The notes under the pieces are model-generated. The model did no database searches. It saw nothing but the letters and a program-made list of their open reading frames with translations, and was not told the origin of the DNA. Both the position numbers and the translations under genes were made by a program. From positions 5,580,001-5,644,000 of the forward strand of contig NZ_BLWC01000001.1 in assembly GCF_013167895.1 (NCBI RefSeq): DNA of 64,000 bases, written 5' to 3'. Shown one piece after another: positions 27,382 to 35,941 of the stretch (its first letter is position 1; every line of letters begins with the position of its first letter). Origin of the DNA: Streptomyces fulvorobeus. Its GTDB lineage: Bacteria; Actinomycetota; Actinomycetes; Streptomycetales; Streptomycetaceae.

Positions 27382-29864
27382 TGGACTTCCGCCTTCCTGG
27401 CCAGATCGGCGGCGGCCGGGGTCGGCCCCCCGCCCTTGTACGTCACGCGCCACAGCGCGGACTTGGAGTCCGAGGTGAAGAAGCCCCGCCCGTAGTCCAG
27501 GACGTAGAGCGAACCGTCCGGGGCGAACTTCCAGTCCATCAGGTTGCGGATGCCGGCGGCACCCACCGGGATGATCTTCTTCAGCGACTCGGCGTGCGTG
27601 GGCAGACCGCCCTGGCCGACCGTCCTCGGGTCGGTGAGCACCGCGTGCCGGGGCTGGTCGCCGTCGTAGAAGTCACCGACGAACCACTTGCCGTCCCAGT
27701 ACGCCGGCCACTTGTCGGTGCTGGTGCTCGCCGCGTCGTACCGGTACACCGGGCCGTTCATGGTGGCCTGGCCGCCGCCCTTGAGCCACGGCAGGAGCTG
27801 CTTCTGCTCCTCCGGCTTGTAGCTCGGGATGCCGTTGGCGTCGCGCGGGTAGTCGATGCCGCCGCCCTGCGGGGAGTACCAGATGGTGTTGGACGTGACG
27901 GGCGGCAGCTTCACCAGGCCGTCGTTGTTCGGCGACTCGTTGCGGGGCGCGTCGCAGTCGTACCAGCCGAGCGGTACGGACGGGTCGGGCAGGCCGCGGT
28001 CCCGGTAGGGCTGCTTGTTGCCCATGCAGTACGGCCAGCCGTGGTTGCCCGCCTTGGTGATCGCGGCGAAGGTGTCGTACTTGGCGGGTCCCCACGTGGT
28101 GCTGGGCGCGCCCGCGTCGGGGCCGACCCAGCCCGCGTACAGGGTGTCGGTCGCCGGGTCGACGGAGATCCTGGCCGGGTTGCGCACTCCCATCACATAG
28201 ATCTCCCCGCGGGTCTTCCCGCCGCCCTCGTCCGGCTCCTCGCCGGTGAAGAGGTTGCCTTCGGGCAGGGTGTACGTGCCGTCGGCCTCGGGGTGGATGC
28301 GCAGGATCTTCCCGTTGAGGTTGTTCGTGTTCCCCGAGGTGCGCCGGGCGTCCGCGTACGACACGCCCTTGTAGTTCGGCGCCGGGTTGTTTCCGGAGTA
28401 ACCACCGCTGGAACCCGAGGAGTTGTTGTCACCCGTCGCGATGTAGAGGTTGCCCTTCGAGTCCCAGGCCATGCCGCCGCCCGCGTGGCAGCAGCTGTGG
28501 ATCTGGACCGGCCAGTGGAGCAGCACCTTCTCGGAGGCCAGGTCGAGCTTGCTCGTGGCCGCATCGAAGGTGAAGCGGGAGACCTGGCGTACCGCCATCC
28601 GCCTGTCGCGGTCGATCTTCGCGTGCGGGGTGTAGTGCAGGTACACCCAGCCGTTCTCCGCGAACTCCGGGTCGAGCTCGATCCCGAGGAGCCCTTCCTC
28701 GACCTTGACCGTCTCGTCGCCGCCGCCCTTGTTGCCGAAGACGGTCAGTGCTCCCGCGAGGGTGACCTTCCCGGTCTTCGGGTCGTAGACGTGGATCTCG
28801 CCCTGGCCCTTGCCGATGTCCGGGTCGTTCCAGTCGATGACGACAGGCCGGCTGCTGTCCGCGCCGCCGCGGCCGATGTAGAAGACCCGGCCGTCGGGCG
28901 CCGTGACCAGCCCGTGCGGCTCACCGATCTGGTCGTTCTTCCCGGGCTGGTTGGGCTGGGTGACCCGTTCCGCCCGGTAGTTGCCGTTGATCGTGGCCGT
29001 GCAGTCCGCCTGGGAGACGCGGGTGGTCCAGGCGAGCGCGCCGCGCAGGTGCTCGCGGAAGTCCGTCTCGGCGAAGCTGTCGACGGTGCCGCCCATGCCC
29101 GTGTAGAAGGAACGCCCGCCGTCGTAGTCGCGGCACCAGGAGACCGGGTGGTCCCAGCCGTTGGCGCTCGCGCCCGGCTTGTAGGTGCTCTCGCGGACGC
29201 GGGCCACGGTGTGGACCTCACCGGACGGGTTCTTCGTCCAGTTCAGCCACTTGTCGGGGCGCTTCCACTCCAGCGGGAGGTTCTTGGTCGCCGGGTGCTG
29301 CCGGTCGCCGACCTCGACGGTCGCGCGCTGGGCGGTGGCCGGACCGCCGGCGGCAGGCCGTGCCCCGACCAGACCGGTGAACCAGTCCGAGTACGGCTCC
29401 GTGCGCGCGGCGTCGTGGATGCCGAGGAAGCCGCCGCCCGCCTCCATGTACGACTCAAGACCCGCCTCCTGCTCCGGGTCCAGGACGTCACCGCGGGTCA
29501 GGAAGACGACCGCGTTGTACCGGCCGAGCTGCCGTTCGTCGGTGAAGACCCCGGCGTCGTCGGTGGCGACGGTGCGGAAGCGGCCCGCGGTCGGACCGCT
29601 CAGCCCGATCTTCTCGATCGCCGCGATGCCCGCGTCGACCGTCGGAGCCTCCTCGCCCGCCGAGGCGTGGAAGACCAGCACCCTGACGTTGGCGCCGCCG
29701 GGCGGCGACGGGAGAGACAACGTTGTCGCACGGTCCGCCGGATGCGGATAGGGCCCGGCGCTGGCGGCCCCGCCGCCGAGCAGGGAAGCGGTCAGTGCGC
29801 CGGCCGCCACGGCCGCCGCGATGCCTCGTCGTGATGTGGACCGGTGATGTGGTGTGCGCTGCAT
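27378..29864 (-). CDS. Secreted ThuA / glucose-sorbosone-type sugar dehydrogenase fusion
   Basis: An 828-residue exported protein: signal peptide about 1-35, a ThuA-like domain about 55-280 (VRVLVFHASAGEE; GGGFLGIHDAARTEPYSDWF), and a six-bladed quinoprotein-type dehydrogenase domain from about 300 to 810 (EPHGLVTAPDGRVFYIGRGG; LLGIELDPEFAENGWVYLHY; AGNHGWPYC; ALWRVTYKGGG). GSDH-family enzymes oxidise sugars with PQQ or a related cofactor. ThuA proteins act on 3-keto disaccharides. A vicinal Cys pair (HSCCHAGG) is notable. ATG 29864 is used; the longer frame to 29954 is non-coding. It is the first gene of a coupled pair with the cupredoxin/DUF1080 protein and divergent from the laccase gene. 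Confidence 0.88.
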   Translation of the reverse strand: MQRTPHHRSTSRRGIAAAVAAGALTASLLGGGAASAGPYPHPADRATTLSLPSPPGGANVRVLVFHASAGEEAPTVDAGIAAIEKIGLSGPTAGRFRTVATDDAGVFTDERQLGRYNAVVFLTRGDVLDPEQEAGLESYMEAGGGFLGIHDAARTEPYSDWFTGLVGARPAAGGPATAQRATVEVGDRQHPATKNLPLEWKRPDKWLNWTKNPSGEVHTVARVRESTYKPGASANGWDHPVSWCRDYDGGRSFYTGMGGTVDSFAETDFREHLRGALAWTTRVSQADCTATINGNYRAERVTQPNQPGKNDQIGEPHGLVTAPDGRVFYIGRGGADSSRPVVIDWNDPDIGKGQGEIHVYDPKTGKVTLAGALTVFGNKGGGDETVKVEEGLLGIELDPEFAENGWVYLHYTPHAKIDRDRRMAVRQVSRFTFDAATSKLDLASEKVLLHWPVQIHSCCHAGGGMAWDSKGNLYIATGDNNSSGSSGGYSGNNPAPNYKGVSYADARRTSGNTNNLNGKILRIHPEADGTYTLPEGNLFTGEEPDEGGGKTRGEIYVMGVRNPARISVDPATDTLYAGWVGPDAGAPSTTWGPAKYDTFAAITKAGNHGWPYCMGNKQPYRDRGLPDPSVPLGWYDCDAPRNESPNNDGLVKLPPVTSNTIWYSPQGGGIDYPRDANGIPSYKPEEQKQLLPWLKGGGQATMNGPVYRYDAASTSTDKWPAYWDGKWFVGDFYDGDQPRHAVLTDPRTVGQGGLPTHAESLKKIIPVGAAGIRNLMDWKFAPDGSLYVLDYGRGFFTSDSKSALWRVTYKGGGPTPAAADLARKAEVQ

Positions 29865-30078
29865 GTGGTCACCCACCCCTCTTTGGTCACTGCAACAGCG
29901 CATGAAGCTAGACCTCTTTTCGTGCCTCGCCAAGAGCCACGGCAGGAATAGCACGAACTTTGTCCTGGGTGTGGATAAACGAAGGGTCCACGGCTACCGT
30001 ATGGGCCGTCCAGGGGGCACCTCTGCCCCAGTGTCTCCGAGAGCCCGTCAGATGCCCTTTCGCAGTGGGGAGTTCGAC
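29865..30078. promoter_or_regulatory. Divergent promoter region between the sugar dehydrogenase and laccase genes
   Basis: A 214-nt non-coding region between divergent starts, with an A+T-rich central part (about 29890-29990) unusual for this genome. It must hold promoters for both sides. I could not assign boxes or a regulator site with confidence. Confidence 0.4.
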
Positions 30079-31116
30079 ATGGACCGAAGGACCTTCAACC
30101 GGCGCGTGCTGGCGGGCGGCGCAGCCGTCGCGGCGACGGGGGTGACATCGTTGTCGCTCGGTGCGGCCGAGGCCAGCTCGGCGGAGACGCCGCCCAGGAC
30201 GGCCCCGGCGGGAGGCGAGGTGCGCCGGCTGAAGATGTACGCCGAGAAGATGCCGGACGGCTCACTCGGGTACGGCTTCGAGAAGGGCAGGGCGACGGTG
30301 CCGGGGCCGCTCATCGAACTGAACGAGGGCGACACCCTGCACATCGAGTTCGAGAACACCACCGACGTCGACGCGAGCCTGCACGTCCACGGTGTCGACT
30401 ACGACATCGCCAGCGACGGCACCCGGACGAACCGCAGCCACGTGGAACCGGGCGGCACCCGCACCTACACCTGGCGCACCCACGCCCCGGGCCGGCGCCA
30501 GGACGGCACCTGGCGGGCGGGCAGCGCCGGGTACTGGCACTACCACGACCACGTCGTCGGCACCGACCACGGCACGGGCGGCATCCGCAAGGGCCTGTAC
30601 GGGCCCCTGGTCGTCCGGCGCCGGGGCGACATCCTGCCGGACAAGACGTTCACGATCGTCTTCAACGACCTGACGATCAACAACAAGCCGGCGCACCAGA
30701 GCCCGAACTTCGAGGCCACGGTGGGCGACCGGATCGAAGTCGTCATGATCACCCACGGCGAGTACTACCACACCTTCCACATCCACGGGCACCGGTGGGC
30801 GGACAACAGGACCGGGCTCCTCACCGGGCCCGACGATCCGAGCCGGGTGATCGACACGAAGATCTGCGGGCCCGCCGACTCCTTCGGCTTCCAGATCATC
30901 GCGGGCGAACAGGTGGGCGCCGGGGCCTGGATGTACCACTGCCACGTCCAGAGCCACTCCGACATGGGCATGGCCGGACTGCTGCTGGTCGCCAAGACGG
31001 ACGGCACGGTCCCGGGCTACGAACCGCACCACGTCGCCGGTGCCGGGAAGACCGCCGCCGGGAAGGCCACCGGGGAAGAGGCGGACACCGGCGCGGGGAA
31101 GGCGCACCAGCACTGA
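30079..31116 (+). CDS. Two-domain small laccase (SLAC-type multicopper oxidase)
   Basis: A 345-residue exported oxidase closely resembling the trimeric S. coelicolor small laccase. A Tat signal (DRRTFNRRVLAGG) occupies about 1-35. Copper motifs are complete: SLHVHG, YWHYHDHVVG, YYHTFHIHGH and MYHCHVQSHSDMGM, giving the type-1 Cys-His site and the trinuclear cluster shared between subunits. It oxidises phenols and other donors while reducing O2 to water outside the cell. The C-terminus is a His/Gly/Lys-rich tail. The ATG at 30079 has GGGGAG upstream. Its divergent position next to a cupredoxin-bearing sugar-oxidation operon suggests it may take electrons from it, which is inference. Confidence 0.95.
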   Translation: MDRRTFNRRVLAGGAAVAATGVTSLSLGAAEASSAETPPRTAPAGGEVRRLKMYAEKMPDGSLGYGFEKGRATVPGPLIELNEGDTLHIEFENTTDVDASLHVHGVDYDIASDGTRTNRSHVEPGGTRTYTWRTHAPGRRQDGTWRAGSAGYWHYHDHVVGTDHGTGGIRKGLYGPLVVRRRGDILPDKTFTIVFNDLTINNKPAHQSPNFEATVGDRIEVVMITHGEYYHTFHIHGHRWADNRTGLLTGPDDPSRVIDTKICGPADSFGFQIIAGEQVGAGAWMYHCHVQSHSDMGMAGLLLVAKTDGTVPGYEPHHVAGAGKTAAGKATGEEADTGAGKAHQH

Positions 31117-31174
31117 GCCCCGGCCCGGCCCCCGCGCCTCCGCCGCACCGGGCCGGCGGCCGGCCCCTGCCGCC

Positions 31175-31218
31175 GGGCGGCCGGACTGCGGTGGCCGGGC
31201 GGCCGGACTGCGGTGGCC
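31175..31218. repeat. Two tandem copies of a 22-bp unit
   Basis: GGGCGGCCGGACTGCGGTGGCC occurs twice in direct tandem (31175-31196 and 31197-31218), in the gap between the laccase and the glyoxalase-fold gene. No function is evident; slippage during replication would explain it. Confidence 0.7.
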
Positions 31219-31312
31219 GGTGCCCGGTGCCAGACTCGGTCGTGCGGGGAGTTTTCCCCCGCCACGCGCCACGAGACGAGCAAGACGGCCGGACTCGCTG
31301 AAGGGGCACACC

Positions 31313-32109
31313 ATGCGCAACCCCAGCTTCGCCACCGGAGTCCCCAACTGGATCGATCTGGGCACACCCGACCTCGACGGGGCCACCGCCTTCTACCGCG
31401 GGCTCTTCGGCTGGGAGCTGGTGCCCGGTGGCCCCGAGACCGGTGAGTACGGGATGTACTCGCTGGACGGCAACGCGGCCGCGGGCGTGATGACGGTGCC
31501 CGAGGAGCGGGCGAAGCCCTCCTGGTCGGTCTACTTCCAGTCGCCCGACGCGTACGCCACCGCCACGACCGTGACGCGGGCCGGGGGCAGCGTCCTCTTC
31601 GAACCGATGGACGTCCGCGAGTTCGGACGGATGGCCGGCTTCACGGACAACGAGGGGCGTACTTCGGTGTCTGGCAGCCGGGGACCAATCCCGGCCTGGG
31701 TGTCATCCAGGAGCCGGGTTCCCTGGTCTGGTCGGAGCTGCACACCCCGGACGTGCCGATGGCCGCCGCCTTCTTCCAGACCCTCTTCGGCTGGGAGGCC
31801 GACGAGGTGACCTTCCCCAGCGGCTCGTACACCACGGTGAGACCGGCGGGCGGCGGTCCGGAGTCCTCCTTCGGCGGACTGGTACGCCTGGGCGATGTCC
31901 CGGCCGGAGCGGACCGGGGCCCGCACTGGCTGCCGTACTTCACGGTGGAGGACTGCGACGCGGCGTCGGCGCGGGCCGAACGGCTGGGCGGCGGTGTCAC
32001 GGTGGCGCCCCAGGAGATCGAGGGCGTGGGCAGGATCGCGCATCTCGCCGACCCGTTCGGCGCGGCGTTCGCCGTGATCCGGCCCGCACCGGTGATGCCG
32101 GACAGATGA
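31313..32109 (+). CDS. VOC (glyoxalase-fold) family protein, two domains, frameshifted near 31655
   Basis: The first VOC domain (WIDLGTPDLDGATAFYRGLFGWEL) starts at ATG 31313, six nt after an AGGGG site. After GFTDNEG the frame becomes noise. One extra G in GGGG at 31654-31657 continues as AYFGVWQPGTNPGLGVIQE and a second VOC domain (SELHTPDVPMAAAFFQTLFGWEAD), ending at 32109, for 265 residues in all. Double-VOC proteins of this kind include bleomycin-resistance-like and metal-dependent lyase or dioxygenase-like members. The substrate is not evident from the sequence. Confidence 0.8.
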
Positions 32110-32180
32110 GTCCGCCCCCGGTGCGCCCCGTTGACGGGCCGTTGATCGGTTGTTTATCGGACCCGGGCACTGTGGGCGTC

Positions 32181-32435
32181 ATGCTGACGAACACGATGAC
32201 CGAGGAAGCACCCGCCTGGCGGGAGACGGCACTCTGCGCCCAGGCGGGACCGGAGTTCTTCTTCCCGGCCCCGGGCAGCTCGACGCGCGAGGCCAAGCAG
32301 TTGTGCAACGCCTGCGAGGGCCGGGTCGCCTGCCTGGAGTACGCACTCGCCAACGACGAGCGGTTCGGCGTCTGGGGCGGGCTGTCGGAGAAGGAGCGGG
32401 ACCGGATGCGCAGAGGAACACCCGACCAGGGCTGA
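32181..32435 (+). CDS. WhiB-family iron-sulfur regulator
   Basis: An 84-residue Wbl protein. Four cluster Cys are present: one in ETALCAQAG and the set LCNACEGRVACLEY (C-x2-C-x5-C). The G(V/I)WGG turn (FGVWGGLSEKERDRMRR) and basic tail are intact. Wbl proteins bind a [4Fe-4S] cluster and partner with the principal sigma factor to control development, redox response or resistance genes. It is more like the WhiB branch than WblE. The ATG at 32181 is used; an ATG at 32196 is possible; both have weak ribosome sites. It is convergent with the chitosanase gene. Confidence 0.88.
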   Translation: MLTNTMTEEAPAWRETALCAQAGPEFFFPAPGSSTREAKQLCNACEGRVACLEYALANDERFGVWGGLSEKERDRMRRGTPDQG

Positions 32436-32498
32436 CCATGGGACGCCGCGCAGCCCGGACGGGAGCCACGCGGCCCTGCCGTGCGGGACGGAACGCGG

Positions 32499-33410
32499 TC
32501 AGGACGCGATGCGGTAGGTCTCGCCGTACGTCTGCCACACCAGGGGCGGCCGCAGCTCCAGATTGCCCTCGCGCAGGAACACCCGCTGCGCGGTGTCGAT
32601 CCGTGACGTGTCCCGCTGGGTCTTCCGTGCCTGGATCACCGACCTGCCCGCGTCCAGGAAGGCGTGGAGGTAGGCGGTCTCCTCGCCGCCCTCGGCCGCC
32701 GTGTCGGCCGCCGCCATCGCCGTGTCGCGGATGCCGTAGAAGCCCGTCGCCTCGATGCCGGGGCCGTGCAGGACCATCGCGTCGTAGTAGACGAACTGCC
32801 CCAGTGTGCCGAGCCCGTCCAGCTTGGCCAGCCGGACCGCCGGCTCGAAGTAGAGCTCGTCCCGGAAGCGCTCCTGGGCGTCCCGGAACGCCTTGTCCTC
32901 GGCCGCCTTCTTCCACGCGGCGGGGAAACCGGGGTCCAGCCCCTCGTGCGAATCGGTGCCGTCCACCGCGCGCAGCGCGGGAAGGAAGGGGGCGAGCGGA
33001 TTGTCCGGATGCTCCTCGGTGAAGGACTCGACGAGCTGGAGCATGTCGTTCGTCCCGGAACAGAAGCCGATGATGCCCGCCGTGTAACCGGTGCCGTCGC
33101 CGACGTCCTCGATGCTGCCGTACTGACCGCGCCAGTCCAGGGTGGAGCTCTCCGCGCTGGCCACCAGCCGCGAGGCGATCTCCTTCATCCGCGGCTCCGC
33201 CAGTCCGGCGGGCAGAGCGGCGATCTCCGCGTCCTCCGCCTCCTGCCCGGCCGCCGCACGGGCAGCGCCCCCGGCAGGCGTGGCCGGTGCGGGCTCCGAC
33301 GCCTGCGGCAGAGCCGTGGGCAGCACCGGGTCGCCGCTGCCGCCGAACACGATGGATGCGGCGATGGCGATCGGTGCGCCGAAGAGGAAAAGACGCGTCA
33401 CTGGCTTCAC
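32499..33410 (-). CDS. csn: Secreted GH46 chitosanase
   Basis: A 303-residue exported endo-chitosanase. A signal or anchor segment (about 1-24) and an Ala/Pro-rich linker (to about 70) precede the catalytic domain. The GH46 catalytic Glu is in VASAESSTLDWRGQYG and the Asp in SIEDVGDGTGYTAGIIGF, at the spacing known from Streptomyces N174 chitosanase. LGQFVYYDAMVLHGPG and DTSRIDTAQRVFL are also conserved. It hydrolyses GlcN-GlcN links of chitosan. Transcribed alone, it is convergent with the WhiB-like gene and 98 nt beyond the desaturase stop. Confidence 0.93.
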   Translation of the reverse strand: MKPVTRLFLFGAPIAIAASIVFGGSGDPVLPTALPQASEPAPATPAGGAARAAAGQEAEDAEIAALPAGLAEPRMKEIASRLVASAESSTLDWRGQYGSIEDVGDGTGYTAGIIGFCSGTNDMLQLVESFTEEHPDNPLAPFLPALRAVDGTDSHEGLDPGFPAAWKKAAEDKAFRDAQERFRDELYFEPAVRLAKLDGLGTLGQFVYYDAMVLHGPGIEATGFYGIRDTAMAAADTAAEGGEETAYLHAFLDAGRSVIQARKTQRDTSRIDTAQRVFLREGNLELRPPLVWQTYGETYRIAS

Positions 33411-33460
33411 CCGCCACAGGGTACGGTCCGTGAACCGCAGGGGTCAGCCCACCCCCGTAC

Positions 33461-33497
33461 GGCTGGGGGCGCCGGGCACGGCCCGGCGCCCCCAGCC
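33461..33497 (-). terminator. Perfect 16-bp hairpin after the desaturase gene
   Basis: GGCTGGGGGCGCCGGG pairs perfectly with CCCGGCGCCCCCAGCC around the loop CACGG, 12 nt past the desaturase stop codon. It also separates desaturase transcription from the chitosanase gene that follows in the same direction. Confidence 0.8.
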
Positions 33498-33508
33498 TCA
33501 CTGCCGGC

Positions 33509-34483
33509 TCACGCCTTGCCGCGTGCGACCATCCTCGCCTTGCGGGCGGCCAGCTTCTCGTCGAACTTCGACGCCTCGCTGTCGAGGCCGCTCATGTACA
33601 GACCGAGCTCCTCCTGCGCCTTGAGTCCCTCCGGGCCGAGCCCGTCGATCTCCAGCACCTTGAGGTAGCGCAGCACCGGCTGGAGGACGTCGTCGTGGTG
33701 GATGCGCATGTTGTAGATCTCGCCGATCGCCATCTGCGCGGCGGCCCGCTCGAAGCCGGGCATCCCGTGTCCGGGCATCCGGAAGTTGACCACGACGTCG
33801 CGCACGGACTGCATCGTCAGGTCGGGGGCGAGCTCGAAGGCGGCGCCCAGCAGATTCCGGTAGAAGACCATGTGCAGGTTCTCGTCGGTCGCAATGCGCG
33901 CCAGCATCCGGTCGCAGACCGGGTCACCGGACTGGTGGCCGGTGTTGCGGTGCGAGACGCGGGTGGCGAGCTCCTGGAAGGCGACGTACGCGACGGAGTG
34001 CAGCATCGAGTGGCGGTTGTCGGACTCGAAGCCCTCCGCCATGTGCACCATCCGGAACTGCTCCAGCTTGTCCGGGTCGACGGCGCGCGAGGTGAGCAGG
34101 TAGTCGCGCATCACGATGCCGTGCCGGCCCTCCTCGGCCGTCCAGCGGTGCACCCAGGTGCCCCAGGCGCCGTCGCGGCCGAAGAGGGAGGCGATCTCGT
34201 GGTGGTAACTGGGGAGGTTGTCCTCGGTCAGCAGGTTGACGACGAGGGCGATCTTGCCGATGTCGGTGACCTTGGACTGCTCGGCCTCCCACGCCTGGCC
34301 GTCCTCGAAGATGCCGGGGAAGTTGCGCCCGTCCGAGAACGGCACGTACTCGTGCGGCATCCAGTCCTTGGCTACCTTGAGATGGCGGTTGAGTTCCTTC
34401 TCCACCACCTCTTCCAGTGCGTACAGCAGCTGGGCGTCGGTCCACGCCTTCGAACTGCCGATGTGGGGAGAGGTGATCGTCAC
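33509..34483 (-). CDS. Acyl-[acyl-carrier-protein] desaturase (diiron, DesA type)
   Basis: A 324-residue soluble diiron desaturase that puts a double bond into ACP-bound fatty acids. Iron ligands are visible as the two E-x2-H motifs EEGRH (about residue 117) and DENLH (about 200), with further Glu in the helices before them (TEDNLPSYHHE; AFQELATR). GTG 34483 has AGGAG six nt upstream. A cluster of three CGTAGGT half-sites lies just upstream of the start, so expression is likely controlled by a repressor sensing fatty acids; that role is inferred. Confidence 0.93.
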   Translation of the reverse strand: MTITSPHIGSSKAWTDAQLLYALEEVVEKELNRHLKVAKDWMPHEYVPFSDGRNFPGIFEDGQAWEAEQSKVTDIGKIALVVNLLTEDNLPSYHHEIASLFGRDGAWGTWVHRWTAEEGRHGIVMRDYLLTSRAVDPDKLEQFRMVHMAEGFESDNRHSMLHSVAYVAFQELATRVSHRNTGHQSGDPVCDRMLARIATDENLHMVFYRNLLGAAFELAPDLTMQSVRDVVVNFRMPGHGMPGFERAAAQMAIGEIYNMRIHHDDVLQPVLRYLKVLEIDGLGPEGLKAQEELGLYMSGLDSEASKFDEKLAARKARMVARGKA

Positions 34484-34510
34484 GGGGGGCTCCTGGGGGA
34501 CGGGAGAATT

Positions 34511-34543
34511 ACCTACGGCTTCGTAGGTTACGTGACCGTAGGT
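34511..34543. promoter_or_regulatory. Operator cluster upstream of the desaturase gene
   Basis: ACCTACG-n4-CGTAGGT (34511-34528) is a perfect inverted repeat, and a third half-site CGTAGGT follows at 34537-34543, 15 bp from the second. It lies 28-60 nt upstream of the GTG start, where promoter boxes should be. The symmetry and spacing fit cooperative binding by a TetR- or GntR-type repressor. Confidence 0.65.
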
Positions 34544-34739
34544 TAAAGCGCGGGTAAGGCCCCGGCCAAGCCCGGCCCCGGCGGCGCCGACTACGCCCCG
34601 TTATGTATGCAGGTCGTAGGGGCGCCAGGAGAGACAGGTCACGCAGCCTTCTACCTTCTTACAGGGCCGCCTGTCCATCCCGAGGGGTTCGAAACCCGGG
34701 CAGACGTCGACCGGAGGCTCCCACCGGACGGCCGGGGGG

Positions 34740-35156
34740 TCAGCAGGGCCCGCCCAGCAGATCCGTCAGACTCCGGTCGAGGTCCAGGAACCGGTGCTCG
34801 TCGCCGACCGGTACCAGCTCCTGCGCACGCTCGAGGAACCGGCGCAGTTCCGCGGTCCGCACGTGCACCATCGCGACCCCCTCGACGGCGTGGAACTCCA
34901 GCACCGTGCGGTCGTAGCCGAAGGGCCGCACCCGTACGTCGCCGACACCGGCGGGGGCGTCCATGCCCGTCGTGAGCAGTTCCCGGGAGAACTCCCAGGC
35001 CACCTCCGTCCCCTCCAGCGTCGCGGGGGCGGGGAACGCCATCCGTACGGCGAACGGGTCCCTCCGGTCGTACTGCAAGGTGGCGGGCAGCGTTTCCATC
35101 CGCGGAGCGGATGCGACCATGCGGGCCTGGACGGACTGCTCGATAACGCTCGACAT
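34740..35156 (-). CDS. SsgA-like sporulation/cell-division protein (possibly SsgD)
   Basis: A 138-residue SsgA-like protein (SALP), a family limited to sporulating actinomycetes that guides septum placement and wall remodelling. Family features: LPATLQYDRRDPFAVRMAFP, VAWEFSRELLTTGMDAPAGVGDVRVRP, and the end DEHRFLDLDRSLTDLL. Length matches the family. It does not look like SsgB; its neighbourhood resembles that of S. coelicolor ssgD, but I have not aligned it. The ATG at 35156 has GGAG at correct spacing. The longer frame to 35522 is non-coding. Confidence 0.88.
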   Translation of the reverse strand: MSSVIEQSVQARMVASAPRMETLPATLQYDRRDPFAVRMAFPAPATLEGTEVAWEFSRELLTTGMDAPAGVGDVRVRPFGYDRTVLEFHAVEGVAMVHVRTAELRRFLERAQELVPVGDEHRFLDLDRSLTDLLGGPC

Positions 35157-35607
35157 GACCTGCTCCCTCTCGCGCGCGGCGAACGGCTCCCGGCATGGGA
35201 GTAGACGACGGAACTCCTCGTTTCGTGCACTGGAGTACGGCGTGAGCTGCGTCACCGCCCGGCCATCACACACCCCACCCCGCATCTGCCCACTTCCGGG
35301 CGGCCCACGCTGGACGGTCCGCCGCCCGTGGGTTGCCTTCCAGCGCCATGAGGAGCAGGGGGAAGAAGATTCGACTGATGACAAGGGGGTTGCGCGGTAC
35401 GCCGGTTGCCTTCGCCCTGACAGCACCGGCCGCACAGCAGGTCCGGCGCACCGGCTGTCGGTCCGGGCGGCACGGATCTCACCCTGGACGACGCCGGCCG
35501 GACCTGGCGCAGGGCCGACCACGGTCCGTACGACACGGTGGAGGGGAGGAGGGGCGGGTGGCCGTCCGGGGCCGCCCGGGCGGCTGAGGGGCGCTCCCCG
35601 GCGCCGT
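35157..35607. other. Intergenic region upstream of the SsgA-like gene
   Basis: About 450 nt with no gene I can support. The frames present are Arg/Pro/Gly-rich and lack ribosome sites. The left end should carry the promoter of the SsgA-like gene. Near 35370-35420 the sequence is slightly richer in A+T (aagattcgactgatgacaag). No repeat or operator of note was seen. Confidence 0.35.
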
Positions 35608-35622
35608 CCCGCCCAGGGCGGG
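35608..35622 (-). terminator. Short GC hairpin directly after the YciI-like gene
   Basis: CCCGCCC-a-GGGCGGG is a perfect 7-bp repeat abutting the stop of the reverse-strand YciI-like gene. It is too compact to fold fully (one-base centre), so it would form a shorter stem. It is a plausible but weak terminator. Confidence 0.4.
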
Positions 35623-35910
35623 CTACTGCCGGTACGGAGCCAGCTCCGGTGAGGTCTTCGTCGCGAGGAACTCCGTGATCCGGTAGACGCACACGCCCTC
35701 GGCCGCGAAGGGGTCGGCCGCCGCGATCCCCTCGATCCGCTCGCGGTCGTCCCCCACGGCCAGGATCACGCCCCCGTCGCGCGGGTTCTTGCGGCCCGAG
35801 GCGAGGAACACCCCGGCGGCGTACTGCGCGTCCAGCCAGGTGATGTGCTCCCGCATCAGCGCGTCCACCCGCTCGACGGGGGCCGTGTAGGTCAACTCGA
35901 GTACGAACAT
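35623..35910 (-). CDS. YciI-like protein
   Basis: A 95-residue dimeric alpha-beta-barrel protein of the YCII family: FVLELTYTAPVERVDALMREHITWL at the start carries the conserved His-containing helix, then ASGRKNPRDGGVILAV and DPFAAEGVCVYRITEF. Family members often act as small hydrolases or lyases or as domains of extracytoplasmic sigma-factor systems; the substrate here is unknown. The ATG at 35910 is the natural start. Its start faces the endonuclease V gene across only 31 nt. Confidence 0.85.
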   Translation of the reverse strand: MFVLELTYTAPVERVDALMREHITWLDAQYAAGVFLASGRKNPRDGGVILAVGDDRERIEGIAAADPFAAEGVCVYRITEFLATKTSPELAPYRQ

Positions 35911-35941
35911 GATCGCCAGGCTACCTAAGCTGGGACCCACT

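Noticed and set aside
24838..27495. An 885-codon forward open frame across the membrane protein end and the cupredoxin fusion
   Set aside because: It overlaps two well-supported genes and consists of Val/Arg/Gly-rich antisense translation of the OmpL47 repeats.
34683..34699. GGGGTTCGAAACCCG, resembling a tRNA T-arm
   Set aside because: Only three stem pairs form, and no acceptor, D or anticodon arms can be built around it.
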